A stretch of DNA of 7,084 bases from Sedimenticola sp. (GTDB lineage Bacteria > Pseudomonadota > Gammaproteobacteria > Chromatiales > Chromatiaceae): positions 1 through 7,084 of the forward strand of contig JALULB010000334.1 of assembly GCA_027041035.1 (NCBI GenBank), in the 5' to 3' direction. The stretch's first letter is position 1, and each line of letters starts with the position of its first letter. The notes below the pieces were generated by a model that had not been told where the DNA came from, ran no database searches, and saw only the letters and a program-made list of their open reading frames with translations. Both the position numbers and the translations under genes were made by a program. Below are positions 1 through 5,808 of this stretch, piece after piece.

Positions 1-5
1 CGTAA

Positions 6-33
6 TAGACAATTTCCCCCGGCGGGCTATGCT
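6..33 (+). promoter_or_regulatory. Candidate sigma70-type promoter of the aor operon
   Basis: TAGACA at 6-11 (five of six to the -35 consensus) lies 16 bases before TATGCT at 28-33 (four of six to the -10 consensus). Transcription would start near 40, giving a leader of about 59 bases before the ferredoxin gene. A perfect TTGACA also occurs at 56-61, but no acceptable -10 follows it at 16-18 bases. This is pattern matching only, and the upstream gene is outside the window. Confidence 0.3.
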
Positions 34-98
34 TATGGTCTGGAAGCAGAGCAACTTGACAACAACAACCCGCCCACCAGAGTTTAAGAGGAGTGCGT

Positions 99-578
99 AT
101 GCAAAAGGCGCTTTTGATCGATCCGGAGAAATGTACCGGCTGTCTGCAATGCGAGATGGCCTGTTCCTTCGAGCATGAAGGCCAGTTCAACCCATCCCGT
201 TCGCGCATCCGCGTGTTCACCTTTCACCAGGAAGGCGAGTTCGTGCCCTATACCTGCACGCAGTGCGCCGAGGCCTGGTGCCTGCGCGCCTGCCCGGTGG
301 ACGCCATCGTCAACAACCTCGAACTCGGGGCGAAGGAGGTCGTCGAGGAACGCTGCGTCGGCTGCAAGGTGTGTACCATCGCCTGCCCCTTCGGCACCAT
401 CAACTACCAACAGGCCAGCGGCAAGGTCGCGAAATGCGATCTGTGCGGCGGCGATCCGGAATGCGTGAAGGCCTGCCCGACCGCTGCGATCCTGTACGTG
501 GATGCCGATCAGACCGGTTACGACAAGATGCGCCAATGGGCGGCGCAATCCGTTAGCGCCGCGCAAGCGACAGCCTGA
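99..578 (+). CDS. aorA: Ferredoxin-like four-[4Fe-4S] electron-transfer subunit of aldehyde oxidoreductase (AorA-like)
   Basis: A 159-residue polyferredoxin of the HycB/DmsB-like type, predicted to be the cytoplasmic electron-transfer subunit between the tungsten subunit and the FAD subunit. It has sixteen cysteines in four groups: 12/15/18/22, 53/56/61/65, 86/89/92/96 and 113/116/122/126. This is enough for four [4Fe-4S] clusters. The N-terminal group reads CTGCLQCEMAC. There is no twin-arginine or other signal sequence, so the complex should be cytoplasmic. The start is ATG 99, preceded by AAGAGGAG at 86-93; an in-frame GTG at 93 overlaps that Shine-Dalgarno sequence and is less likely. The stop is 12 bases before the AOR large-subunit gene, and the intervening GAGGAGAG serves that gene's translation. 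In the Aromatoleum AorABC complex the Fe-S, tungsten and FAD subunits occur together, which supports the name. On its own the protein could be any polyferredoxin, so the assignment leans on context. Confidence 0.9.
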   Translation: MQKALLIDPEKCTGCLQCEMACSFEHEGQFNPSRSRIRVFTFHQEGEFVPYTCTQCAEAWCLRACPVDAIVNNLELGAKEVVEERCVGCKVCTIACPFGTINYQQASGKVAKCDLCGGDPECVKACPTAAILYVDADQTGYDKMRQWAAQSVSAAQATA

Positions 579-590
579 GGAGAGCGAACA

Positions 591-2444
591 ATGGCTTGGA
601 CTGGAAAGATACTGCGGGTGAACCTGAGCGATGGTGTCATTACCTCCGAGGCGCTGAACCGCGAATGGGCCGGCCAATACCTCGGCCAGCGTGGTCTCGG
701 CAGCAAATACCTGATCGAGGAGATCGACCCGAACTGCGACGCGCTGGGCGCGGACAACAAGATGATCATGGCCACCGGGCCGCTGACCGGCACCATGGCC
801 TCTACCGGCGGGCGTTACTCGGTGATCACCAAGAGTCCGCTGACCGGCTGCATCGCCTGTTCCAACTCCGGTGGCTTCATGGGCAACGAACTGAAGAACG
901 CCGGCTGGGACATGGTCATCATCGAGGGCAAATCACCAGAGCCGGTGTATCTGTACATCGAGAACGACAAGGCCGAACTGTTGCCCGCCGACGAGATCTG
1001 GGGCACCAGCGTGTGGCATGCCGACGAATGGCTGCACAAGCGCCATCAGGATTCACTGTTGCGCGTCTCGGCGGTCGGCCGCTCGGCGGAGCAGGGCTGT
1101 CTGTACTCGGCGATCATCAACGATCTGCATCGCGCCGCCGGGCGTTCCGGCGTCGGCACCGTGATGGCGTCGAAGAACCTGAAGGCGGTGGCGGTGCGCG
1201 GTACCCTGGGCGTTGGCAACCTGAAGGATCCGAAACGCTTCATGCAAGCGGTCGGCGAGGCGAAGAAAGTGCTTGCCGACAACGCGGTCACCGGCCAGGG
1301 GCTACCGGCCTATGGCACTCAGGTATTGATGAACGTGATCAACGAACTCGGCGCCCTGCCGACGCGCAATACCCGTGATGTGCAGTTCGAGGGCGCCAAC
1401 GACATCTCCGGCGAGGCGATGCACGAGCCGCGCGCCAGCGACGGCAAGCCGAACCTGACGCGCAATGCCGGCTGCTTCGGTTGCACCATCGCCTGCGGGC
1501 GCATCTCGACCATCGACAAGGGCCATTTCAGCGTCGCCCACAAGCCCGAATACTGGGGCAATTCCGGCGGACTCGAATACGAGGCGGCCTGGGCACTGGG
1601 CGCGGATACCGGCGTCGACGACCTGGATGCCCTGACCGACGCGAACTTTATCTGCAACGAGGATGGCGTCGACCCGATCAGCCTCGGCGCGACCATCGCG
1701 GCGGTGATGGAGCTGACCAAACTCGGCGTGCTGACGGCGGAACAGACCGGCGGCGTGGCCTTCGAATTCGGCTCCGCCGAGGCATTGACCCAGGCGGCCG
1801 AATGGGTGGCCAGGGGCGAGGGCTTCGGCCGCGAGCTGGCGATGGGCTCAAGGCGCCTGTGCGAGAAATACGGCCATCCCGAGTTGTCGATGACGGTCAA
1901 GAGTCAGGAGTTTCCGGCCTACGACCCGCGTGGCATCCAGGGCATGGGCCTGACCTACGCGACCTCCAATCGCGGCGCCTGCCACCTGCGCAGCTATACC
2001 GTCGCCTCCGAGGTGCTCGGCATACCGGAGAAGACCGATCCGCTCACCACCGACGGCAAGCCGGCGTTGGTGAAGGCGTTTCAGGATGCCACCGCGGCGG
2101 TCGACTCGGCCGGGCTGTGCGTGTTCGCCACCTTCGCCTGGACGATGGAGGACATCGCGCCACAGATCGACGCGGCCTGCGAGGGCGACTGGACGGTGGA
2201 CAAGCTGCTGACCGTCGGCGAGCGCATCTGGAACATGGAGCGTGATTTCAACCTGCGTGCCGGCATCGGTGGCGATCAGGACAGCCTGCCGCAACGCCTG
2301 CTGAAGGAAGCGGCGAAGACCGGCCCGGCAAAGGGGTTGGTTGCCGGCCTGGACAAGATGCTGCCGGAATACTATGAACTGCGCGGTTGGAGCGCCGATG
2401 GCGTACCCAGCGAGGCGACGCTCGGGCGGCTCGGACTGGCGTGA
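591..2444 (+). CDS. aorB: Tungsten-type aldehyde ferredoxin oxidoreductase, large catalytic subunit (AorB-like)
   Basis: A 617-residue member of the AOR family, full length for the family. The known reaction is oxidation of aldehydes to carboxylic acids, reversible at low potential, at a tungsten ion held by two metallopterins. The N-terminal pterin-binding domain shows GPLTG (63-67), GGRYSVITKSPLTG (73-86) and GGFMGNELKNAGWD (94-107). AGRSGVG (183-189) and ASKNLKAVAVRG (193-204) follow. The single [4Fe-4S] cluster has its expected ligands: Cys295, Cys298 and Cys302 in CFGCTIAC, plus Cys510 in DSAGLC (505-510), the family DxxGLC motif. GLEYEAAWALG (327-337) and SNRGACHLR (459-467) match the regions that supply the active-site Glu and His; His465 is the likely catalytic histidine. 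The partner ferredoxin gene is 12 bases upstream with a strong GAGGAGAG ribosome site. The substrate cannot be read from the sequence. Tungsten rather than molybdenum is inferred from the family. Confidence 0.95.
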   Translation: MAWTGKILRVNLSDGVITSEALNREWAGQYLGQRGLGSKYLIEEIDPNCDALGADNKMIMATGPLTGTMASTGGRYSVITKSPLTGCIACSNSGGFMGNELKNAGWDMVIIEGKSPEPVYLYIENDKAELLPADEIWGTSVWHADEWLHKRHQDSLLRVSAVGRSAEQGCLYSAIINDLHRAAGRSGVGTVMASKNLKAVAVRGTLGVGNLKDPKRFMQAVGEAKKVLADNAVTGQGLPAYGTQVLMNVINELGALPTRNTRDVQFEGANDISGEAMHEPRASDGKPNLTRNAGCFGCTIACGRISTIDKGHFSVAHKPEYWGNSGGLEYEAAWALGADTGVDDLDALTDANFICNEDGVDPISLGATIAAVMELTKLGVLTAEQTGGVAFEFGSAEALTQAAEWVARGEGFGRELAMGSRRLCEKYGHPELSMTVKSQEFPAYDPRGIQGMGLTYATSNRGACHLRSYTVASEVLGIPEKTDPLTTDGKPALVKAFQDATAAVDSAGLCVFATFAWTMEDIAPQIDAACEGDWTVDKLLTVGERIWNMERDFNLRAGIGGDQDSLPQRLLKEAAKTGPAKGLVAGLDKMLPEYYELRGWSADGVPSEATLGRLGLA

Positions 2445-2468
2445 AGTAATAACTGCTCGGGTGGCTCT

Positions 2469-2481
2469 CGGGGCTTCCCCG
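2469..2481 (+). terminator. Small G+C hairpin after aorB, possible weak terminator or attenuator
   Basis: CGGGG (2469-2473) and CCCCG (2477-2481) form a perfect 5-bp stem with a CTT loop, 25 bases after the aorB stop. No T-run follows, so it is not a convincing intrinsic terminator. It could partly uncouple the downstream genes or protect the upstream transcript end. Confidence 0.2.
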
Positions 2482-2487
2482 TAGGCG

Positions 2488-2517
2488 TTGCTTGCGAGAC
2501 AATCCGCGCTCTTTAAT
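2488..2517 (+). promoter_or_regulatory. Candidate promoter in front of the YceI-family gene
   Basis: TTTAAT at 2512-2517 (five of six to the -10 consensus) has TTGCTT at 2488-2493 as a weak -35 with an 18-base spacer. Transcription would begin near 2524, just ahead of the AGGAAG ribosome site at 2527-2532. The 95-base aorB-yceI gap is much longer than the 12-base aorA-aorB gap, which leaves room for a separate promoter. Confidence 0.25.
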
Positions 2518-2539
2518 CGGTTATACAGGAAGTAGAGTA

Positions 2540-3166
2540 ATGAAGAATGCGGTTTGGTTTTCCCTGCTGATATGCCTGTTGAGCGCGCCGGCATGGGCGG
2601 GTTTCTCCCTGCTCGGAGACGGTTCGACGCTGAATTTCGTATCGATCAAGAAAGGCAGCGTCGCGGAGGTGCATCGCTTCGAGCGACTCCGCGGGCGGGT
2701 CGGCGACGACGGCGCGATCGAGATCGTCATCGATCTCGCCAGCGTCGCGACGAATATCCCGATCCGCGACGAGCGCATGCGCACGCTGCTGTTCGAGACC
2801 GGCAAGTTCGCCAACGCCACGTTGCGCGGTCGGATCGATACCGCCGGATTGAAGCGTCTGACAGCGGGCGACAGGCTGGATCGCACGCTGAAGTTGACGC
2901 TCGATCTGCACGGCAGGCAGGCCGGCATCGAGGCGCGGATCAGTATCATCGCGTTGAAATGTGGCCTGCTGGTGACCTCGCGCGCGCCGGTCATCGTCAA
3001 CGCGGCGGATTTCGGTCTGGTCGAGGGTATCGAGAAACTGCGCGAGGTGGCGAAACTGCCGAGCATCGCCACCGCCGTGCCGGTGAGCTTCGAACTGCTG
3101 TTCAGTCGGGACCCGGCAGCGCGCGCGCCGGCGCTTCCCGGATGGCGCTGGTCGCCGCGTCGATAG
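2540..3166 (+). CDS. Exported YceI-family (lipocalin-like) protein
   Basis: A 208-residue protein of the YceI family, small secreted beta-barrels that in characterised members bind isoprenoid-type lipids. ATG 2540 is chosen because AGGAAG (2527-2532) lies 7 bases upstream and the protein then opens with a clear signal peptide: Lys2, a hydrophobic core (about residues 4-16) and APAWA before predicted cleavage after Ala20. Extending to the upstream in-frame start at 2492 would bury the signal. Family hallmarks are FVSIKKGSVAEVHRFERLRG (33-52), LASVATNIPIRDERM (66-80) and LFETGKFANATL (84-95). Residues about 190-208 are a Pro/Arg/Trp-rich tail beyond the usual barrel. It would act in the periplasm, whereas the flanking enzyme subunits look cytoplasmic, so its place between aorB and aorC is unexpected. 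Its ligand is unknown. It may be a hitchhiker or may serve substrate handling or cell-envelope protection; neither can be decided from sequence. Confidence 0.88.
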   Translation: MKNAVWFSLLICLLSAPAWAGFSLLGDGSTLNFVSIKKGSVAEVHRFERLRGRVGDDGAIEIVIDLASVATNIPIRDERMRTLLFETGKFANATLRGRIDTAGLKRLTAGDRLDRTLKLTLDLHGRQAGIEARISIIALKCGLLVTSRAPVIVNAADFGLVEGIEKLREVAKLPSIATAVPVSFELLFSRDPAARAPALPGWRWSPRR

Positions 3167-3237
3167 CGGGCGATATCGACGCCGCTCTTGCGTCGCTGGC
3201 GCGCGTTCACGGCGATAATCAACAACAGGAGACAGCC

Positions 3238-4491
3238 ATGCGACATATCGTTATCGGCGCCGGTCCGGCCGGCGTCGCGGCCTGCGAAACCCTGCGCGGG
3301 CTCGACCCGAAGGCCGACATCATCCTGCTTGCCGGCGAGCCGGAACCGCCGTATTCGCGCATGGCGATTCCCTATCTCCTGGTGCAGCGCATCGGCGAGA
3401 GCGGCACGCATCTGCGTCAGTCGGCGGATCATTTTCGTTCGCTCGGCATCGATGTGCGGCATGGCCGCGCCGCGCGCGTGGACACCGGCGCGAACCGCCT
3501 GCATCTGCACGATGGCAGCGAACTCGACTACGACCGCCTGCTGATCGCCAGCGGCGCGTCGCCGCTGGCGCCACCGGTGCCGGGCATCGAACTGCCCGGT
3601 GTGCTGCCGTGCTGGACGCTGGAGAATGCCCGTGCCATCGCGCACCGCCTGGAGGCGGATGCGCCGGTGGTGTTGATGGGCGCGGGTTTCATCGCCTGTA
3701 TCATCCTCGAAGCCCTGATGACGCGCGGCGCGCGCCTGACCATCGTCGAGCGCGAGGAGCGCATGCTGCCGCGCATGATGAACCCGGTCGCCTCGGCGAT
3801 GCTGAAACGCTGGGTCGAGGACAAAGGCGCGCGCGTGCTGACCGGGCATACGGTGAATATGATCGAGCAGGCCGACGAGGGCCTGAGCGTCTGTCTCGAC
3901 AGCGGCGAATCGCTCGACGCGCGCCTGGTCATCTCGGCGGTCGGGGTGGCGTCGAATACCGACTTTCTGCAAGGCTCCGGCGTGCGGGTCGACCAGGGAG
4001 TCGTCGTCGATCGCTATCTGCGTTCCAATGTGGAGAACATCTTCGCCGCCGGCGATGTCGCCCAGGGTCGCGACTTCTCCACCCAGGATTTCCAGGTGCA
4101 GGCCATCCAGCCGACCGCCGTCGAACACGGCCGTATCGCCGCGACCAACATGGCGCGCGGTCAGGCGCTGCGTCACGACGGCAGCCTGAACATGAACGTG
4201 CTCGATACCCTCGGCCTGATCTCCACGTCGTTCGGCGACTGGCAGGGACAAGCGGATGGCGAACAGGCTGAATTGCTCGATGAGTCCGGCTGGCGCTATC
4301 TCAACCTGCAATTCAGCGGCGAGCACCTGGTCGGCGCCAGCAGTCTTGGCCATACCGAGCACATCGGCGTGGTGCGCGGCCTGATTCAGGGCCGGGTGGC
4401 GCTCGGCGAGTGGAAGCAACGCCTGCTGCGTGACCCGACCCGGCTGATGGAGGCCTGGCTGGCGCGTTCGCTGGCATGCGCGGCGGGCTGA
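3238..4491 (+). CDS. aorC: FAD/NAD(P)-dependent oxidoreductase subunit of aldehyde oxidoreductase (AorC-like)
   Basis: A 417-residue pyridine nucleotide-disulfide oxidoreductase-fold protein, predicted to pass electrons between the AorA clusters and NAD(P). The N-terminal FAD site is HIVIGAGPAGVAA (3-15) with the GxGxxG dinucleotide fold. The second Rossmann motif is VVLMGAGFIACIILEAL (144-160), where Ala153 replaces the usual third glycine. Strand 2 of that domain ends in IVERE with Glu171, which favours NAD over NADP. IFAAGDVA (268-275) is the conserved C-terminal FAD-contacting GD motif. No CxxxxC redox disulfide is present, so it is of the ferredoxin/rubredoxin reductase-like group rather than a disulfide reductase. 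ATG 3238 has AGGAGA at 3227-3232. The open frame continues upstream to 2554 but overlaps the YceI gene and lacks FAD-fold character, so that extension is rejected. Its stop shares base A4491 with the start of the sulfur-carrier gene, implying translational coupling. Confidence 0.9.
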   Translation: MRHIVIGAGPAGVAACETLRGLDPKADIILLAGEPEPPYSRMAIPYLLVQRIGESGTHLRQSADHFRSLGIDVRHGRAARVDTGANRLHLHDGSELDYDRLLIASGASPLAPPVPGIELPGVLPCWTLENARAIAHRLEADAPVVLMGAGFIACIILEALMTRGARLTIVEREERMLPRMMNPVASAMLKRWVEDKGARVLTGHTVNMIEQADEGLSVCLDSGESLDARLVISAVGVASNTDFLQGSGVRVDQGVVVDRYLRSNVENIFAAGDVAQGRDFSTQDFQVQAIQPTAVEHGRIAATNMARGQALRHDGSLNMNVLDTLGLISTSFGDWQGQADGEQAELLDESGWRYLNLQFSGEHLVGASSLGHTEHIGVVRGLIQGRVALGEWKQRLLRDPTRLMEAWLARSLACAAG

Positions 4492-4742
4492 TGGAGATCG
4501 AGCTGAAGCTGTTCGCGACCCTCGGCCGGCATCTGCCGGCGGCGGCGAGGCGCAACGCCGTGCATATCGACATCCCCGCCGACAGCACCGCCTACGATGT
4601 CATCGACGCGAACGGCATCGATCGCGAAGAGGCCTTCATGGTGGTGCGCAACGGCGTCTTCAGGCCGCCGGAACAGCGCGCCCGCGAACCGCTGCGCGAA
4701 GGCGACGTACTGGCGATCTGGCCGCCGGTGGCCGGCGGTTGA
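4491..4742 (+). CDS. moaD: MoaD/ThiS-family sulfur carrier protein
   Basis: An 83-residue beta-grasp protein ending in AGG, the C-terminal double glycine that is adenylated and thiocarboxylated in MoaD-type carriers. As thiocarboxylate it would donate sulfur for the dithiolene of the pterin cofactor. The N-terminus MEIELKLFATLGRHLP is typical of MoaD-like proteins, and REGDVLAIWPPVAGG (69-83) is the conserved end, where family members usually have a proline-rich VAGG. Start 4491 is preferred because it makes the one-base TGATG overlap with aorC; ATG 4476, five codons earlier in frame, overlaps aorC by 16 bases and is the alternative. The stop overlaps the next gene's start in the same one-base manner. 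The activating enzyme is probably the MoeB-like protein encoded at 5809-6573. It is likely dedicated to tungsten-cofactor maturation for this enzyme, as inferred from the operon, but a housekeeping MoaD or a thiamine-type role is not excluded. Confidence 0.87.
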   Translation: MEIELKLFATLGRHLPAAARRNAVHIDIPADSTAYDVIDANGIDREEAFMVVRNGVFRPPEQRAREPLREGDVLAIWPPVAGG

Positions 4743-5017
4743 TGCAACGCGAATTCGGCCTGACGCGCGCCGAGTTCCTGCGCAGCCTGCGGCATCTGAC
4801 CGGCGCGGAGGGCTGGCGCGAACAGGGCGGCGGCATCCTTGTTTCGCTGCCGGTCGGGCAGGTCGAGATCCGCCTCGGCGAGGAAGGCTGGCGGCGCATC
4901 GGCGCGCTACGGGTGCCGTTGCTGCCCGTCGAATTCCTGTTCAGTGGCGTCGACGATCAACGGCGCGCGGAGTTTCTGTGGCGTTTCGAGCGCGCTTTTC
5001 AGCGTGGGGGCGGTTGA
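4742..5017 (+). CDS. Unrecognised 91-residue protein ending in GGG, coupled to the MoaD-like gene
   Basis: A small basic protein of unknown function. ATG 4742 overlaps the sulfur-carrier stop by one base (TGATG), which sets the start; the in-frame TTG at 4739 is less likely. An N-terminal helical stretch, FGLTRAEFLRSLRHL (5-19), is followed by alternating hydrophobic/charged segments GILVSLPVGQVEIRLG (31-46) and RRIGALRVPLLPVEFLFSGV (51-70), which look like beta strands. A final helix, DQRRAEFLWRFERAFQ (72-87), ends in Arg-Gly-Gly-Gly. It has no cysteines, no signal peptide and no membrane segment. Codon use looks like its neighbours and the frame is tightly packed, so it is very probably a real gene. 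Its position between the sulfur carrier and the activating enzyme suggests a role in cofactor maturation or assembly. The glycine tail resembles the end of ubiquitin-like proteins, but the body does not look like a standard beta-grasp domain. Only 10 bases separate its stop from the convergent antitoxin gene. Confidence 0.75.
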   Translation: MQREFGLTRAEFLRSLRHLTGAEGWREQGGGILVSLPVGQVEIRLGEEGWRRIGALRVPLLPVEFLFSGVDDQRRAEFLWRFERAFQRGGG

Positions 5018-5027
5018 CGGCGTGGTG

Positions 5028-5333
5028 TCAGTTTCCTTCGCCAAGGGCTTCCTTGATGACCTCGGGATGCTTGAATGCGATCTGAATCAATGCCCGCGCG
5101 GCACCTGATGGCTGCCTCCGGCCCTGTTCCCATTCTTGCAGGGTACGTGGCGAGATCTGTAGTGCCTGGGCAAATTGCGATTGTGTCATCCCCGTCTTCA
5201 GCCTCGCGGCGGCGACCTCGTTACGCGCGATCTGGGTAACGCGCGCGGCTTTACCGGCTTTCATTTCCTTGATGGACTGTAGCAGCTTGTTTCCAAGCGC
5301 TTGTCCGGACATTATTTTGGTGTGGTGACTCAT
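5028..5333 (-). CDS. higA: HigA2/NadS-like antitoxin with helix-turn-helix domain
   Basis: A 101-residue XRE-type DNA-binding antitoxin. The helix-turn-helix spans about residues 36-84, with MTQSQFAQALQISPRTLQEW (49-68) as its centre, followed by EQGRRQPSGAARALI. This arrangement (SPRTLQEWEQGRRQPSG) matches the HigA2/NadS type of antitoxin, which neutralises the toxin and represses its own promoter. The residues before about 35 would be the toxin-binding segment. ATG at 5333-5331 overlaps the toxin stop in an ATGA tetranucleotide, and GAGAGG (complement of 5341-5346) lies 7 bases upstream. The open frame extends further to 5504 but only as an overlap of the toxin gene. Toxin-first gene order is the usual one for HigBA systems. 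The gene and its partner are visibly richer in A/T than the aor genes, suggesting separate ancestry. Confidence 0.88.
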   Translation of the reverse strand: MSHHTKIMSGQALGNKLLQSIKEMKAGKAARVTQIARNEVAAARLKTGMTQSQFAQALQISPRTLQEWEQGRRQPSGAARALIQIAFKHPEVIKEALGEGN

Positions 5334-5638
5334 TCTAGCGCCTCTCGAATTTGTCTTAGAATGTAAGCTGGAATGTTTTCCTTGACGGACTTGCGGTAGA
5401 TAACCAGTAACCAGATCTCGCCATCCGCGAGACGTGAAAAGTAAATCACCCTGACTCCGCCTCTCTTGCCTGTTCCGGTTCTGGACCATCGCACCTTTCG
5501 ACAACCCGCGCTGCCGGGGATAACATCTCCAGCTTCAGGGTTTGACGCCAACCATGCGCAAAAGGCGCCTCGTTCTTCTTCCGACCATATTTCATCGGCA
5601 TCATTCTTGAACGTGGGTGTTTCAACAATGGTGAGCAT
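5330..5638 (-). CDS. higB: HigB2-like toxin of the RelE/ParE superfamily
   Basis: A 102-residue RelE-fold toxin, in characterised relatives a ribosome-dependent mRNA interferase. The central hallmark is GDVIPGSAGCRKVRWS (37-52) followed by GTGKRGGVRVIYF (55-67), then IWLLVIYRKSVKENI (75-89). This closely follows the layout of the Vibrio cholerae HigB2 type (GDVI, G-G-RK-R, GKGKRGG, LL-IY-K). The basic residues Lys48, Arg50, Lys58, Arg59 and Lys83 are candidates for RNA contact and catalysis. No frameshift or premature stop is visible, so it appears intact. The start at 5638 has no obvious Shine-Dalgarno sequence, and the candidate -10 lies so close that the transcript could be almost leaderless. 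It shares four bases with the antitoxin gene. It runs against the surrounding operon. Confidence 0.88.
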   Translation of the reverse strand: MLTIVETPTFKNDADEIWSEEERGAFCAWLASNPEAGDVIPGSAGCRKVRWSRTGTGKRGGVRVIYFSRLADGEIWLLVIYRKSVKENIPAYILRQIREALE

Positions 5639-5645
5639 GGTTGGA

Positions 5646-5675
5646 AGTATACGTCATTGACGGAGTTTTGCGGAA
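5646..5675 (-). promoter_or_regulatory. Candidate higBA promoter with an inverted-repeat operator
   Basis: Reading the - strand, TATACT (complement of 5646-5651, five of six to the -10 consensus) is preceded at 18 bases by TTCCGC (complement of 5670-5675), a weak -35. Directly next to the -10, inside the spacer, is the perfect palindrome CGTCA-T-TGACG at 5652-5662. An operator between -35 and -10 is where an autorepressing HigA-type antitoxin would act. The predicted start, about 5639, is one base before the toxin ATG. The match is by eye, and the repressor contact is inferred. Confidence 0.4.
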
Positions 5676-5700
5676 ATAGACTCGGTGCTGATCTTCGTGT

Positions 5701-5805
5701 ATGACCCCGGCCATCCGGACGGTGGGTATCACGTATGTCGAGGCTTGGGCGGGCAGGGTTCGTTACGGCTATGATTCGATCATGGATGAGATTCTGGCGG
5801 AGTGA
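5701..5805 (+). CDS. Possible 34-residue small ORF or gene remnant before moeB
   Basis: ATG 5701 to TGA 5803-5805 encodes 34 residues ending in VRYGYDSIMDEILAE. The frame is closed upstream by TGA at 5689-5691, so it is not a long gene. There is no clear ribosome site ahead of the ATG (GATCTTCGTGT precedes it). Its last codons contain the GGAG that serves moeB, and its stop lies 3 bases before the moeB start, a spacing that could give coupling. The product is not recognised. It may be chance, a leader peptide, or the 3' remnant of a gene cut when the toxin-antitoxin cassette arrived. Confidence 0.25.
   Translation: MTPAIRTVGITYVEAWAGRVRYGYDSIMDEILAE
5745..5775 (+). promoter_or_regulatory. 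Candidate promoter for the MoeB-like gene
   Basis: TATGAT at 5770-5775 is five of six to the -10 consensus. The best -35 is TTGGGC at 5745-5750 with a long 19-base spacer, so the match is weak. Transcription would start near 5782, leaving a 27-base leader that includes the GGAG at 5799-5802. A local promoter is expected because the antisense toxin-antitoxin pair separates moeB from the rest of the operon. Confidence 0.25.
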
Positions 5806-5808
5806 AAC

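Noticed and set aside
41..55. Possible sigma54 promoter (TGG...GC)
   Set aside because: The GG at 42-43 and GC at 51-52 are 7 bases apart, not the 10 needed for a -24/-12 promoter.
12..98. Possible molybdenum/tungsten-cofactor riboswitch ahead of aorA
   Set aside because: GGCGGG (21-26) can pair with CCCGCC (69-74) and GCTT (31-34) with AAGC (44-47), but the leader is short, no conserved moco-RNA core was recognised, and the candidate start near 40 would exclude half of the pairing.
1481..2245. A 254-codon + strand frame inside the AOR large-subunit gene
   Set aside because: It is an out-of-frame shadow, dominated by Arg, Gly and Asp, inside a gene whose correct frame carries all the cluster and pterin motifs.
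3171..3195. CGATATCG palindrome and CGACGC/GCGTCG hairpin between yceI and aorC as a terminator
   Set aside because: The stem is only 6 bp with a 7-base loop and no T-run, and such short GC palindromes are common in this composition. Not supported as a terminator or operator.
2554..3237. Upstream in-frame extension of the FAD-subunit gene, suggesting a fusion
   Set aside because: The extension overlaps the YceI gene in another frame and is Arg-rich without domain character. ATG 3238 has AGGAGA at proper spacing and begins exactly at the FAD-binding strand.
2521..4419. A 632-codon open frame on the - strand opposite the YceI and FAD-subunit genes
   Set aside because: It is a by-product of high-GC codon bias: its translation is low-complexity and Arg/His/Ala/Gln-rich with no family motif, whereas both + strand genes show clear domains and ribosome sites.
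5334..5504. Longer antitoxin start giving a 158-residue protein
   Set aside because: The extra residues overlap the toxin gene in another frame and lack antitoxin character. ATG at 5333 has its own ribosome site and the expected four-base overlap.
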